A DNA stretch of 64,000 nucleotides from Brachybacterium sp. SGAir0954 (GTDB lineage: Bacteria; Actinomycetota; Actinomycetes; Actinomycetales; Dermabacteraceae), in the NCBI RefSeq assembly GCF_005490785.1, contig NZ_CP027295.1:1488001-1552000 (forward strand). Reading direction: 5' to 3'. Position 1 is the first letter of the stretch; each line of letters opens with the position of its first letter. The notes under the pieces are model-generated. The model was not told where the DNA came from and searched no databases. It worked only from the letters and a program-made list of their open reading frames with translations. Both the position numbers and the translations under genes were made by a program. This document shows, piece after piece, positions 19,001 to 27,107 of this stretch.

Positions 19001-20680
19001 CCGCAGCCGGCCCGCGAGGGACTGCGCGCCTTCGCCCGCCGCCGCGCGCTCGGCGCGGGCACCGTCGCCGTGCCGAGCCCGATCCCGCCGGAGGACGACC
19101 GCCTGGTGCGCGTCGAGAACGGCCGCGGCCCCGTCACCGAGTCCATGGAGTACGTGGAGTCCACCGAGGCGGAGCTGCGCAAGGTCACCGACCTCGTCAT
19201 CGAGCACGCCCGCTCCCGCTCCGAGCGCTCCCTCGCGGTGCTCACCTTCACGCCCGAGCACGCGCGCCGGCTCATGGAGCGGATCATGAGCACTGTCTCC
19301 GTGGTCCCCGCGCTGCGCTCCTACTTCGACCCGGGCGCGACGGAGTACTTCACCGTGCTGCCCGCCGCGCAGGCCAGCAGCATCGTCCGCGACGACGTCA
19401 TCGTCTCGGTGGGCTTCGGCAAGACCCCGCACGGCCGCCTGCTGCACCGCTTCGGGCCGCTCTCCGAGGCGGGCGGCCGCAAGGCCCTCGCCACGGTGAT
19501 CACCCGGGCCCGCGGCCGCACCACCGTCGTCTCCGCGATCGACGTCGAGGATCTCGATCCGGCGCGGCTGCGCACCGAGGGCGCCGAGGACCTGCGCGCG
19601 ATGCTGTGGGTGCTGCGCGGCGGCCAGGACGTGCCGGTCGTCCCGCACGTCTCCGCTCTCGCCGGGAGCACGGAGCCCGTGCCGGCGCCCCTCGCGCCGA
19701 GCCCCGCACCGGCGCCCACGGAGGAGCCCCGCACACCCGCCGCCCCGTCGGACGACGCCGAGGTCCCGGCCGCGGACCTGTCCGAGGAGGACATGGACGC
19801 CGCGATCGAGGCGGCTCTCGCGCGGAAGTCCTCCGCGGACGAGGCCGCCGAGGCCGTCGTCGAGGACGGCGCCGACGAGCCCGTCGAGGAGACCGCCCCG
19901 GCGGCGGAGGACGCCCCCGAGGGCGCGCAGGCCGAGGCCGCCGAGGCCGACGCCGTCGATCCCTCCGGCGATCCTGCCGACGCGGAGCCCGCAGATCCCG
20001 CCGACCCCGCCGACCCGGCCGACGAGCCCGTCGCGGAGCCGGCCGACGAGCCCGCGGCCGCGCCCACCGCGCCGCGCGAGCTCGAGACCGACGCCCTCGT
20101 GCGCGACCTCGCCGACCGCCTCTGGCGGATGGGCCTGCAGGTCGAGCGCGAGTTCGGCCCCACCCCGGACCGGATCGAGCTGGCCCTCGGGCACCCCGAC
20201 CTCCCCGGCCGGCTGCTGCTCGCGGTGGACACCGACGGCGCCCGGTACGTCGAGACCGCGAGCCAGCGCGAGCGCGACCGCCTGCGGGCCGAGCGCCTCG
20301 AGGCCGCGGGCTGGGCGACCGAGCGGGTCTGGTCCTGGGCGCTGTTCATCGATCCCGACGGCGAAGCCGAGCGGATCCGCCGTGCCACCGAGCGCGCGCT
20401 GCGCATCGTGCAGGCCGAGGAGAGCACCGACTCCCCGACGGGCGTGGGTACCATCCGCCACCGCCTGCCGCGCCCGCAGATCCCCGCCGGCCACCCCCTG
20501 AGCTTCTACTCGAGCGAGGACTTCGACGAGGTCGTGGAGTACATCTGCTCCGACGGCCGCGCCCGCCTCGAGGAGCACCTCGCGACCGAGGTGCGCAGCT
20601 TCCTCGGCTTCGAGAGCCGCTCGGTGCTGCTGGACGTCTCCGTCTCGAGCGCGATCCGCCGCTACCAGGAGCGCCAGTGA
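16031..20680 (+). CDS. Large SF1 helicase-like protein with degenerate ATPase motifs and nuclease-like C-terminus
   Basis: 1549 residues. The N-terminal region (about 110-390) leads to an AAA/UvrD-like helicase core. Its P-loop position reads GPGAGTLD (395-402) instead of GPPGTGKS. The Walker B position reads FDVVIVADGG (931-940) instead of a DEAS form. Later motifs persist: VVVGDP (about 958-963), VSVGFGKTPHGRLLHRFGPL and ITRARGRTTVV (1157-1167). A long acidic Pro/Ala/Glu/Asp linker with PADPADPADPAD repeats spans about 1215-1350. The C-terminal domain (about 1355-1480) resembles the MTES_1575 restriction-endonuclease-like fold (RERDRLRAERLEAAGW). It is probably not an active helicase; a structural or DNA-end-binding role is inference. 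TAGCGT ends 8 nt before the ATG. It is coupled to the next small gene. Confidence 0.75.
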   Translation: MWSFLRGKKRSEVTASPAEGDQALSALADRARGRQQDGQQEQSAGDRPASSRPGGPVSPGSPSAAPAPRSAQDGVGIVVQHRLDAAGSVGAGIAPEQSEDDQLTAPREHRPLSREDLVADALDRWTHRITGGRTAPSFLTQMRAGATVLDLSHSHPSGLAQLLAGRGPTRLSSLVREVGALADARAHARSIREIAERHAEEVGLTTCHLGIGEATWNPEDGSAPIHAPVLVRPLTLRLRGNAREDVELEIDATADLNPVLLRALRDAGVAIDARSLLATTDSTHGFDPTPVLDAFRALGQPLPGFRISHALVVGNLMDAAGSVATDLSTDPADWTSSDLVAALAGDAEAARTLREARDAEVPALDERELVAAVDLDHQRVVERVLAGQDLAVAAGPGAGTLDLVVDLVEELGARGKSVLVVSQRRRNLAQLVEIARRRGIDELVFDLSPDPSLQRNASAALLRSLRRAGSHVLGPEDADTEELERTREILTGHVEAMHRVQEPWQASAHDAISALAALTRRRPAPRTVVRLRADVAQQMIGADRERYADALREASEVGLLSTGPEETAWYGAPISTDTQAQRAAELVDLLRGELLPALQKASVDTGVEIGLEPADSAAALVERIALLDRVAERLDTFQGAVFGAELADLVAATGDKSWRAEHGVTMGWGVRRRLRREAAALQRPATLSPDLHGELQKARRVREDWRRAAAGSGSTPTVPSGLEDVRTLTARTQKVLDELGVLLAGMPAGASLQTTSFTVLGERMDALDADRADLVPLPRRTELLRRLEFDGLGELVEDLRRRRVPAAQVGAELELAWWRSVLELIAGAEPTISEYDGTSLSQVAERFRRLDAEHLAGAGARVHAAADEVRVETMKSYPDTSRAAIAELARASTVSVRDLAAKYEDILFRARPAWLASPYLVPQVIPRGRHFDVVIVADGGRLPTAAALPSIVRGTRTVVVGDPLEYGGDSEPSLLDDMLRIAPHVELARDPQPAREGLRAFARRRALGAGTVAVPSPIPPEDDRLVRVENGRGPVTESMEYVESTEAELRKVTDLVIEHARSRSERSLAVLTFTPEHARRLMERIMSTVSVVPALRSYFDPGATEYFTVLPAAQASSIVRDDVIVSVGFGKTPHGRLLHRFGPLSEAGGRKALATVITRARGRTTVVSAIDVEDLDPARLRTEGAEDLRAMLWVLRGGQDVPVVPHVSALAGSTEPVPAPLAPSPAPAPTEEPRTPAAPSDDAEVPAADLSEEDMDAAIEAALARKSSADEAAEAVVEDGADEPVEETAPAAEDAPEGAQAEAAEADAVDPSGDPADAEPADPADPADPADEPVAEPADEPAAAPTAPRELETDALVRDLADRLWRMGLQVEREFGPTPDRIELALGHPDLPGRLLLAVDTDGARYVETASQRERDRLRAERLEAAGWATERVWSWALFIDPDGEAERIRRATERALRIVQAEESTDSPTGVGTIRHRLPRPQIPAGHPLSFYSSEDFDEVVEYICSDGRARLEEHLATEVRSFLGFESRSVLLDVSVSSAIRRYQERQ

Positions 20681-20895
20681 GCGGCCGCGTCGTCATCTCC
20701 TCGCTGACGGGCCGCCCGATCCCCTGGGAGGACTCGGAGGACCACGCCGGTCCCGCCGGGGCCGCGGCGCGCGGCGAGGAGCCCAAGGTGCTCCCGGACC
20801 GCGTCCGCGAGGACGCCCCCGAGCCCGGCGCCGACGAGTCCAACGACTCCCGCCTCGCCCGGGACCGGCCCCCGCACTGGGGGACCGGCGCCTGA
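20677..20895 (+). CDS. 72-residue acidic protein translationally coupled to the helicase-like gene
   Basis: It starts with GTG in a GTGA overlap with the stop of the 1549-residue gene, so the two are co-translated. The sequence begins MSGRVVISSLTGRPIPWEDSED and ends SNDSRLARDRPPHWG. The two ends look conserved in character, while the middle is a variable Gly/Ala/Glu stretch. I recall similar short proteins with an NDxRLxxDxPPHW ending in related actinobacteria, but I cannot name a function. The coupling suggests it partners the large protein. proC follows 22 bp downstream with its own -10 hexamer. Confidence 0.7.
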   Translation: MSGRVVISSLTGRPIPWEDSEDHAGPAGAAARGEEPKVLPDRVREDAPEPGADESNDSRLARDRPPHWGTGA

Positions 20896-20917
20896 GCGGG
20901 TCGTTACGCTGGTCGGC

Positions 20918-21757
20918 ATGACTTCCAGCGCAACCACCGTCCCCGCCCCCTCGACCGCCCGCGTCGCCGTGATCGGCGCCGGGAACATGGGCGGCCCCGT
21001 CGTGCGCACCTTCCTCGCCGCCGGCGCCCGCGGGGAGAACGTCCACGTCGCGAACTCCACCCCCGGGAGCAGCGAGCGCGCCGCCGGCGAGCTCGGCGTC
21101 ACCGCCGCCGCGAGCCGCTCCGAGGCGCTCGCCGGTGCGGACCTCGTCGTGCTCGGCGTGAAGCCCTACCAGGTGATCGACCTGCTCGGCGAGATCGCCG
21201 ACGAGCTGCCCGTGCAGGCCGTCGTGCTGTCCCTCGCCGCCGGCGTGACCCTCGAGGCGATGGAGGGCGCGCTGCCCGCCGGCCGCCCCGTCGTCCGCTC
21301 CATGCCCTCCACGCCGATCGCCGTGGGCGAGGGCGCCGTCGGCCTCATGCGCGGAACGAGCGTCACCGACGAGCAGTACGGCCTCGTCGAGGAGCTCTTC
21401 TCCCGCGCCGGTGTGGCCGTGACGATCACCGAGGACCAGGTGCACGCCTTCATCGGCGCCGCCGGCTCGCTCGTCGCCGTCGTCTACGCGCTGCTCGAGT
21501 CGATGACCGACGAGGCCGTGCGCCAGGGCCTCAAGCGCGACCTCGCCGCGCAGCTCGTCCAGCAGACCGTCCGCGGGGCCGCGACCGTGCTCACGGAGAC
21601 CGGCGTCCACGCGGCCGTCGCGAAGAACGCCGTCACGAGCCCCGGCGGCACCACCGCCGAGGCCCTCGCCGAGTTCGAGCGGCAGGGCGTGCGCGGGTCG
21701 ATCGCGAGCGCCATGCAGGCCGCCGCGGACCGCTCCCGCGCCATGACCGGGAACTGA
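20918..21757 (+). CDS. proC: Pyrroline-5-carboxylate reductase
   Basis: A 279-residue cytoplasmic enzyme that reduces 1-pyrroline-5-carboxylate to L-proline with NAD(P)H, the last step of proline synthesis. The N-terminal dinucleotide motif is VAVIGAGNMGGPVV (about residues 16-29), with VVLGVKPYQV in the Rossmann domain. The P5CR signature lies at the C-terminal helical domain, from DLAAQLVQQTVRGAA to VTSPGGTTAEAL. The length is normal. TACGCT (20905-20910) ends 7 nt before the ATG, so it can be transcribed without a leader, independently of the helicase-like gene. Convergent with trkA; a hairpin separates them. Confidence 0.95.
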   Translation: MTSSATTVPAPSTARVAVIGAGNMGGPVVRTFLAAGARGENVHVANSTPGSSERAAGELGVTAAASRSEALAGADLVVLGVKPYQVIDLLGEIADELPVQAVVLSLAAGVTLEAMEGALPAGRPVVRSMPSTPIAVGEGAVGLMRGTSVTDEQYGLVEELFSRAGVAVTITEDQVHAFIGAAGSLVAVVYALLESMTDEAVRQGLKRDLAAQLVQQTVRGAATVLTETGVHAAVAKNAVTSPGGTTAEALAEFERQGVRGSIASAMQAAADRSRAMTGN

Positions 21758-21784
21758 TCCCGCCTCCCTGCAAAATCGAGACCC

Positions 21785-21827
21785 GGCCCCGTCGCCCCGC
21801 TCCTCCTCGGGCCGGGGCGGCGGGGCC
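21785..21827. terminator. Bidirectional terminator between proC and trkA
   Basis: 15-bp arms GGCCCCGTCGCCCCG (21785-21799) and CGGGGCGGCGGGGCC (21813-21827) with a single T-G pair and a 13-nt loop. Confidence 0.75.
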
Positions 21828-21835
21828 GATCGGTG

Positions 21836-22507
21836 CTACTTCGCCTGGTGCGTGAAGCGGTCGATCTTCGTCGTCTCGCCCGCGACGATCACCACGTCGT
21901 GCGCCTCGACGACCGTGTCAGGGCTCGCGTACCGGAACTCCTTGCCGGGGGACTTCACACCCACCACGGTCACGCCGTAGGTGCGGCGGATGTCCGCCTC
22001 GGTGAGGGAGAGGCCGTGGATCGAGCGCGGCGGCCGCATCTTCACGATCGCGAAGTCGTCGTCGAACTCGATGAAGTCCATGAGCCGGCCGTTGACCAGG
22101 TGGGCGACGCGGCTGCCCGCATCCGCCTCCGGGAACACCACGTGATGGGCGCCGATGCGGCGCAGGATCTTCCCGTGCGCGGTGGAGATCGCCTTCGCCC
22201 AGATCACGGGGCCGCCCAGGTCCACGAGGTTCGCCGTGATGAGCACGCTCGACTCGATCGAGGAGCCCACCCCCACCACGGCGACCTTGAAGTCGCTCGC
22301 GCCGACCTCCGCGAGGGCCTCCGCCTGCGTGGCGTCGGCCTGCACCACATGGGTGAGCTGAGCGGCATGCGCCTGGACGAGGTCCGCGTCGGTGTCCATG
22401 GCGAGCACGCGGGTGCCCAGCCGCTCGAGGGTGAGGGCGAGCGCGGCGCCGAAGCGGCCCAGGCCGATCACCAGCACGCCGCTGGCTTCCGCACGGGATC
22501 GGGGCAC
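21836..22507 (-). CDS. trkA: TrkA-type potassium uptake regulatory subunit (RCK protein)
   Basis: A 223-residue cytoplasmic gating subunit with one RCK_N and one RCK_C domain, the KtrA/CeoB size class. The Rossmann motif VLVIGLGRFGAALA (about residues 11-24), the acidic residue at the end of beta-2 (MDTD) and GADAT-like ADATQAEAL form the nucleotide site. The C-terminal domain starts near SLTEADIRRTYGV. It assembles as an octameric ring under the TrkH/KtrB pore and switches it by nucleotide binding. The GTG at 22507 is 54 bp downstream of the trkH stop on the same strand, so they form an operon. Confidence 0.9.
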   Translation of the reverse strand: MPRSRAEASGVLVIGLGRFGAALALTLERLGTRVLAMDTDADLVQAHAAQLTHVVQADATQAEALAEVGASDFKVAVVGVGSSIESSVLITANLVDLGGPVIWAKAISTAHGKILRRIGAHHVVFPEADAGSRVAHLVNGRLMDFIEFDDDFAIVKMRPPRSIHGLSLTEADIRRTYGVTVVGVKSPGKEFRYASPDTVVEAHDVVIVAGETTKIDRFTHQAK

Positions 22508-22561
22508 GGGATTCCTCCTGGGGGATGGGTGGATCGGGGCGGACTATCGGGAGGCTGCCCG

Positions 22562-23977
22562 TCAGCCGACGATAGGACGTTCGGAGGGGAAGCGCACCAT
22601 TCGGGTGCGCGAGCGCAGCGCGAGCGCCGCACCGAGGGTCACGGGACCCACACGGCCGATGTACATGCACGCGGCGAGCACGAGCTTCGCCCCCGTGGAG
22701 AGCTCGTCGGTGATCCCGTAGCTGAGGCCCACGGTGCCGAAGGCGGAGAGCACCTCGAACAGCGACTGGTCCAGCGTGAACGAGGTCAGCCGCAGCAGCG
22801 CGAAGGTGCCCGCGAGGACGACCGCGGAACCCATGACGAGCACGCCGATCGCCTGGCGGATCGTCTCCTGCGGGATGCGGCGCTGGAACACCTCGACGTC
22901 CTTGTTGCCGCGCATCTCCGCCCAGATCGACAGCACGAGCAGCGCGAAGGTCGTCACCCGGATGCCGCCCGCGGTCGAGCCGGAGCCGCCGCCGATGAAC
23001 ATGAGCACGTCCGTGAGCAGGCGCGACTCCCCGGTCAGGTGGCCCACGTCGAGGATCGCGAAGCCGCCCGAGCGCGGCATGATCGCCGTGAACCCCGACG
23101 CCAGCAGCTTCTCGCCGATCCCGAGCGGCCCGAGCGTCATCTCGTTGGACCACTCCATGACGAGGTAGCCGAGCCAGGCGACGGCGAGCAGCAGTCCCGA
23201 GGTGGCGAGGGTCAGCTTCACGTGCACGGACCAGCGGCGCGGGCGGCGCCACTTCTTCACGACCACGAGGATCACGGGGAAGCCGAGGGAGCCCACGAGC
23301 ACCGCGAGGCCGATCGGCACGAGGAACAGCGGATCGCTCGCGTACTGGGTGACGCCCTCCGCCTCCGGCACGAAGCCCGCGTTGTTGAAGGCGCTGATCG
23401 CGTAGAACATGCCGAGGAACACCGAGCGCCAGAACGGGTGGTCGGTGATGATCATGTAGGGCGTCAGCGCGATGAAGGTGAGCACCTCGAAGCTCGTCGA
23501 GGTGATGACGATCGTGCGCAGCACCCCGCCCACCTCGGCGATGGACTCCGAGCGGGTCTCCGTCGCCGTGCCGATCCGCTGCGCGAGGCCGATGCTGCGG
23601 GCCACGGAGAGCGTGAGCAGCGAGGCGAGGGTCAGCATGCCCATGCCGCCCAGCTTCACGGCGACCATGATCACGGTGAGCCCGCCGTCGGACCAGTGCG
23701 CACCCGTGTCCACGGTGGACAGGCCCGTCACGCAGATCGCGGAGATCGCGGTGAACAGGGCGTCGACGAAGGGGGTCGTGGTGCCGTCGGCCGTCGCGAA
23801 GGGCATCATCAGCAGCACGGTGACGATCGCGATGAGGCCCGTGAAGGCGCCGAGCGCGAGCCGGGCGGGGGTGGGCTTCGTGAGGCCGCGCAGGGTGGCG
23901 CGCCAGCCGCTGTGCAGCGGGGTCGGGGCGAGCGTCCCGGGCGGGGCCTTCACGGCACGGGAACGGCCTCGTCCCAT
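22562..23977 (-). CDS. trkH: TrkH/KtrB family potassium transporter pore
   Basis: A 471-residue inner-membrane K+ channel-like transporter with four M1-P-M2 repeats. The four pore-loop filter segments are visible: AICVTGLS, SAFNNAGF, GGGSGSTAGG and AFGTVGLSYG. Each has the single conserved filter glycine of the SKT superfamily. The N-terminal about 40 residues are basic and cytoplasmic. It works with the RCK subunit encoded downstream. The ATG at 23977 has GGAAGGGG about 8 nt upstream. It is divergent from the acuC-type gene, with about 100 bp between starts. Confidence 0.9.
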   Translation of the reverse strand: MGRGRSRAVKAPPGTLAPTPLHSGWRATLRGLTKPTPARLALGAFTGLIAIVTVLLMMPFATADGTTTPFVDALFTAISAICVTGLSTVDTGAHWSDGGLTVIMVAVKLGGMGMLTLASLLTLSVARSIGLAQRIGTATETRSESIAEVGGVLRTIVITSTSFEVLTFIALTPYMIITDHPFWRSVFLGMFYAISAFNNAGFVPEAEGVTQYASDPLFLVPIGLAVLVGSLGFPVILVVVKKWRRPRRWSVHVKLTLATSGLLLAVAWLGYLVMEWSNEMTLGPLGIGEKLLASGFTAIMPRSGGFAILDVGHLTGESRLLTDVLMFIGGGSGSTAGGIRVTTFALLVLSIWAEMRGNKDVEVFQRRIPQETIRQAIGVLVMGSAVVLAGTFALLRLTSFTLDQSLFEVLSAFGTVGLSYGITDELSTGAKLVLAACMYIGRVGPVTLGAALALRSRTRMVRFPSERPIVG

Positions 23978-24077
23978 GTCACGCCCCTTCCCTGTGCACT
24001 GTCCCGTGCGCCCCGGCGGCGCCCGACGCGGGGGAGTCTACGTCGAGCAGTGCGCTGACCTCGGTAGGCTTCGAGGC

Positions 24078-25295
24078 ATGCATGACGGAGCGATGGCGAC
24101 CGGGGTGGTGTGGGACGACGCGCTGCGCGACTACGACTTCGGCCCGTACCACCCGATGTCCCCGATCCGGCTCGAGCTGACCCGCACCCTCGCCGCGGCG
24201 ACCGGGCTGCTGGACCGTCCCGGAGTGGTCACCCTGCCCGCTCCCGTCGCGACCGACGAGCAGCTGCTGCGCGTCCACGAACCGGAGTACCTCGCGGCCG
24301 TGCGCCGCGCCTCGGAGCCCGGCGCCGAGTGGGAGGACCTGCTGCGCTTCGGGATCGGCGGTGACGACGTCCCGTCCTTCCCCGGCATGCACACCGCCTC
24401 CGCACGGATCGCGGGCGGGGCGATCGCCGCGGTCGACGCGATCCTCGACGGTCAGGTGCGCCGCGCCGTGCACGTCGCCGGCGGGATGCACCACGCGAAG
24501 CCCGGCGCCGCCTCCGGCTTCTGCGTCTACAACGACGCCGCGCTCGCCGTGCTCCATGCGCTGGACCGCGGGGCCCGTCGCGTGCTCTACGTCGACGTCG
24601 ACGTCCACCACGGGGACGGTGTGGAGCGCGCGCTGTGGGACGAGCCCGCCGCGATCACCCTGTCGATCCACGAGACGGGGGAGCGGCTGTTCCCCGGCAC
24701 CGGGTTCGTGCAGGACACGGGCGGTGCGGGCGCCCTCGGCTCCGCGATCAACGTGCCGCTGCCGCCCCGCACCGACGCCGACGGCTGGGTGCGCGCGATC
24801 CGCGCGGTCGTCCCGGCGCTCGCCCGCGCGATCCGCCCGGACCTCCTCGTCACCCAGCATGGCGCGGACACCCACCGCTCGGACCCGCTCGCGGATCTCG
24901 GCGTGACGCTCGAGGCGCAGAGGGAGGTCATGCTGCTGCTGCGGGAGATGGCCGACGAGGTCTGCGAGGGCCGCTGGCTCTCCCTCGGCGGCGGCGGCTA
25001 CGCCGTGATCGACGTCGTGCCCCGCTCCTGGGCGCACCTCGTGGCGGTCGCGACCGGCGAGGCGATCCCGGCGGAGGCCCCGCTGCCCGCCGAGTTCCTC
25101 GAGGCCGCCGCTCGCGCCCGCGAGGAGAGCGGCCTCTCCCCGGAGCCCGGCATCCTCACCTTCGGCGACGGCCGCCCGCTCGCGGTGCGCGACTGGGCGG
25201 GTGGCTACGACCCCGAGGACGACCTCGACCGGGCGGTCCAGGCGGCCCGCCGCGGCGCCTTCCCCGAGTGGGGCCTGGACCCCTTCCTCGACTGA
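24078..25295 (+). CDS. AcuC-type histone deacetylase superfamily protein
   Basis: A 405-residue zinc amidohydrolase of the arginase/deacetylase fold, like AcuC, which deacetylates acetyl-CoA synthetase in Bacillus. Key segments are GGMHHAKPGAASGFCVYND (tandem catalytic His and the NDAALA helix), YVDVDVHHGDGVE (zinc Asp and His), LSIHETG, and the late LGGGGYA. A C-terminal extension of about 70 residues includes EWGLDPFLD. The target protein is not deducible; no acs gene is in the window. TAGGCT (24065-24070) ends 7 nt before the ATG, which selects this start over the inner ATG five codons on. Confidence 0.85.
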   Translation: MHDGAMATGVVWDDALRDYDFGPYHPMSPIRLELTRTLAAATGLLDRPGVVTLPAPVATDEQLLRVHEPEYLAAVRRASEPGAEWEDLLRFGIGGDDVPSFPGMHTASARIAGGAIAAVDAILDGQVRRAVHVAGGMHHAKPGAASGFCVYNDAALAVLHALDRGARRVLYVDVDVHHGDGVERALWDEPAAITLSIHETGERLFPGTGFVQDTGGAGALGSAINVPLPPRTDADGWVRAIRAVVPALARAIRPDLLVTQHGADTHRSDPLADLGVTLEAQREVMLLLREMADEVCEGRWLSLGGGGYAVIDVVPRSWAHLVAVATGEAIPAEAPLPAEFLEAAARAREESGLSPEPGILTFGDGRPLAVRDWAGGYDPEDDLDRAVQAARRGAFPEWGLDPFLD

Positions 25296-25367
25296 TCGCC
25301 CCGCCCGCCCCGGACCGGGACGGGCGGCCTGCCACAATGGCGCCGAACCGCACGCCGAGGGGGAGAC

Positions 25368-27107
25368 ATGACCACCACGCCCGCCGCCGTGCTCGGCACG
25401 TTCGCCGAGCACCTGCGCACCCTCGAGCTGCCGCTGCCCGTGGAGGGCGCGGAGGACGCCCGCCGTGAGGTCGCCGCGGCGCTCACCCAGCTCGACGACC
25501 ACGTCATCCCACGCGTGGAGTCCCTCGACGCGCCGCTGCTGGTCGTCGTCGGCGGGTCGACGGGCGCCGGGAAGTCGACGCTCGTGAACTCCGTCGTGGG
25601 GGAGGCGGTGAGCCGCTCGGGCGCGATCCGCCCGACGACCCGTCGGCCGGTCCTGCTCCATCACCCGGCCGACGAGCCCTGGTTCACCGGCACCCGGATC
25701 CTGCCCGGCCTCGCGCGCGTGACCGGCAGCGGCGGCGGCACCACGGCGGAGGCGGAGGACGCCTCGGTCGCGGCGACGTCCCTCGAGCTGCGCTCCCTGC
25801 CCGCGATCCCGCAGGGCCTCGCCCTGCTCGACGCCCCGGACATCGACTCGGTCGCCGCGGGCAACCGCGAGCTGGCCCGGCAGCTTCTGCGCGCCGCGGA
25901 CCTCTGGCTCTTCGTCACGACCGCGAACCGCTACGCCGACGCCGTGCCGTGGGAGGTGCTGCGCACCGCCGCCGAGCGCGACGTGACCGTCGACGTCGTC
26001 ATGAACCGGGTGCCGGAGGCGCCGGGCGTCGCCGAGGAGCTCGCCGGGGACCTCCGCGCGATGCTCGAGCGGCAGGGCATCGACGCGGACCACCTGCTGC
26101 TCGTCCCCGAGACCCGGCTCGACGCGGAGGGCATGGTCCCCGCGGAGGTCATCGCCCCGCTGCGCGAGCGCCTCGTCTCCCTCGCGGAGGACGCCGAGAC
26201 CCGCGGCCGCATCGCCCGGCGCACCCTCGCGGGCGCCGTCGGCGGGCTCGCCGCCTCCGCCCGGGAGATCGCCGCCCACGCCGCCGCCCAGCACGAGGAG
26301 GCGGAGCGGCTCGAGGGCGAGGTCGACGCGGCCTTCGCGGCGAGCCGCGAGCGCATCGACGAGGCCGTCGGCGACGGCTCGCTGCTGCGCGGCGAGGTGC
26401 TCTCCCGTTGGCAGGACGTCGTCGGCACGGGGGAGTTCCTGCGCGGCGTGGAGAGCCTCGTGGGCCGGCTGCGGGACCGCATCGGCATGGCGCTCACCGG
26501 CCGCACCGCCCCCGCCGTGAAGGCCGAGCAGGCGCTCGGCGCGAGCCTCGTCCACGTGCTCATCGACGAGACGGCGCGCGGCGCGGAGCGGGCGGACACC
26601 GCCTGGCGCCGCAGCCCCGCCGGCCGCTCCCTCGCCGAGGGCCACGACCTCTCCCGCCTGCCCGACGGCTTCGGAGAGGAGGCCGCCGCCTCGATCCGCG
26701 CCTGGCAGGGGGACGTGCTGGACCTCGTGCGCACCGAGGGCGCGGACCGCCGCACGAAGGCGCGCGTGCTGTCCCTCGGCGTCAACGTGCTCGGCGTCGC
26801 GCTCATGGTGATCGTCTTCGTCTCCACCGCCTTCATCCCGACCGGCCTCGAGGTGGGCGTCGGGGCGGGCGCGGCGGTCGTGGGGCAGAAGCTGCTCGAG
26901 TCGATCTTCGGCGACGAGGCCGTGCGGCGCATGGCGACCGTGGCCCGGGAGCGGCTCACCGCCCGCCTGGACGCGCTCGTGAACAGCCGCACCGCTCCGT
27001 TCCGCGAACGGCTGGACACCCTCGGCGACCTCCGCGGGGGAGAGCTGCTGGGCGGGGACGCCGACGCCCTCGAGCAGCTCGCCGCCTCGATCCGGGAGCA
27101 GGCATGA
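25368..27107 (+). CDS. Dynamin-like GTPase, first of a coupled pair
   Basis: 579 residues. P-loop GGSTGAGKST at residues 62-71, switch-II DAPDID, and a base-recognition region that reads VMNRVPEAP rather than a plain NKxD. A long helical stalk with coiled-coil character follows (AAQHEEAERLEGEVDAAFAASRERIDEAV), then paired hydrophobic segments near residues 465-505 (LGVALMVIVFVSTAFIP and GAAVVGQKLL), and a helical end. This layout is that of bacterial dynamin-like or YfjP-type membrane GTPases. It resembles the DynA/DynB arrangement of Streptomyces, whose products act at the division septum; that role here is inference. GGGGGAG precedes the ATG. The second GTPase starts within the stop codon (ATGA). 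Confidence 0.75.
   Translation: MTTTPAAVLGTFAEHLRTLELPLPVEGAEDARREVAAALTQLDDHVIPRVESLDAPLLVVVGGSTGAGKSTLVNSVVGEAVSRSGAIRPTTRRPVLLHHPADEPWFTGTRILPGLARVTGSGGGTTAEAEDASVAATSLELRSLPAIPQGLALLDAPDIDSVAAGNRELARQLLRAADLWLFVTTANRYADAVPWEVLRTAAERDVTVDVVMNRVPEAPGVAEELAGDLRAMLERQGIDADHLLLVPETRLDAEGMVPAEVIAPLRERLVSLAEDAETRGRIARRTLAGAVGGLAASAREIAAHAAAQHEEAERLEGEVDAAFAASRERIDEAVGDGSLLRGEVLSRWQDVVGTGEFLRGVESLVGRLRDRIGMALTGRTAPAVKAEQALGASLVHVLIDETARGAERADTAWRRSPAGRSLAEGHDLSRLPDGFGEEAAASIRAWQGDVLDLVRTEGADRRTKARVLSLGVNVLGVALMVIVFVSTAFIPTGLEVGVGAGAAVVGQKLLESIFGDEAVRRMATVARERLTARLDALVNSRTAPFRERLDTLGDLRGGELLGGDADALEQLAASIREQA

Noticed and set aside
19975-20060. Tandem GCCGAC-like units that could suggest a repeat array
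   Set aside because: They encode the PADPADPAD linker inside the helicase-like protein; the repeat is coding, not CRISPR or satellite.
16181-20578. Very long open frame antisense to the helicase-like gene
   Set aside because: Gly/Ala/Arg/Val-rich composition without motifs; a by-product of strong G/C third-position bias on the coding strand.
21833-24058. Long plus-strand open frame opposite trkA-trkH
   Set aside because: The minus strand encodes recognisable RCK and TrkH proteins with all filter motifs; the opposite frame is a His/Arg/Glu-rich shadow.
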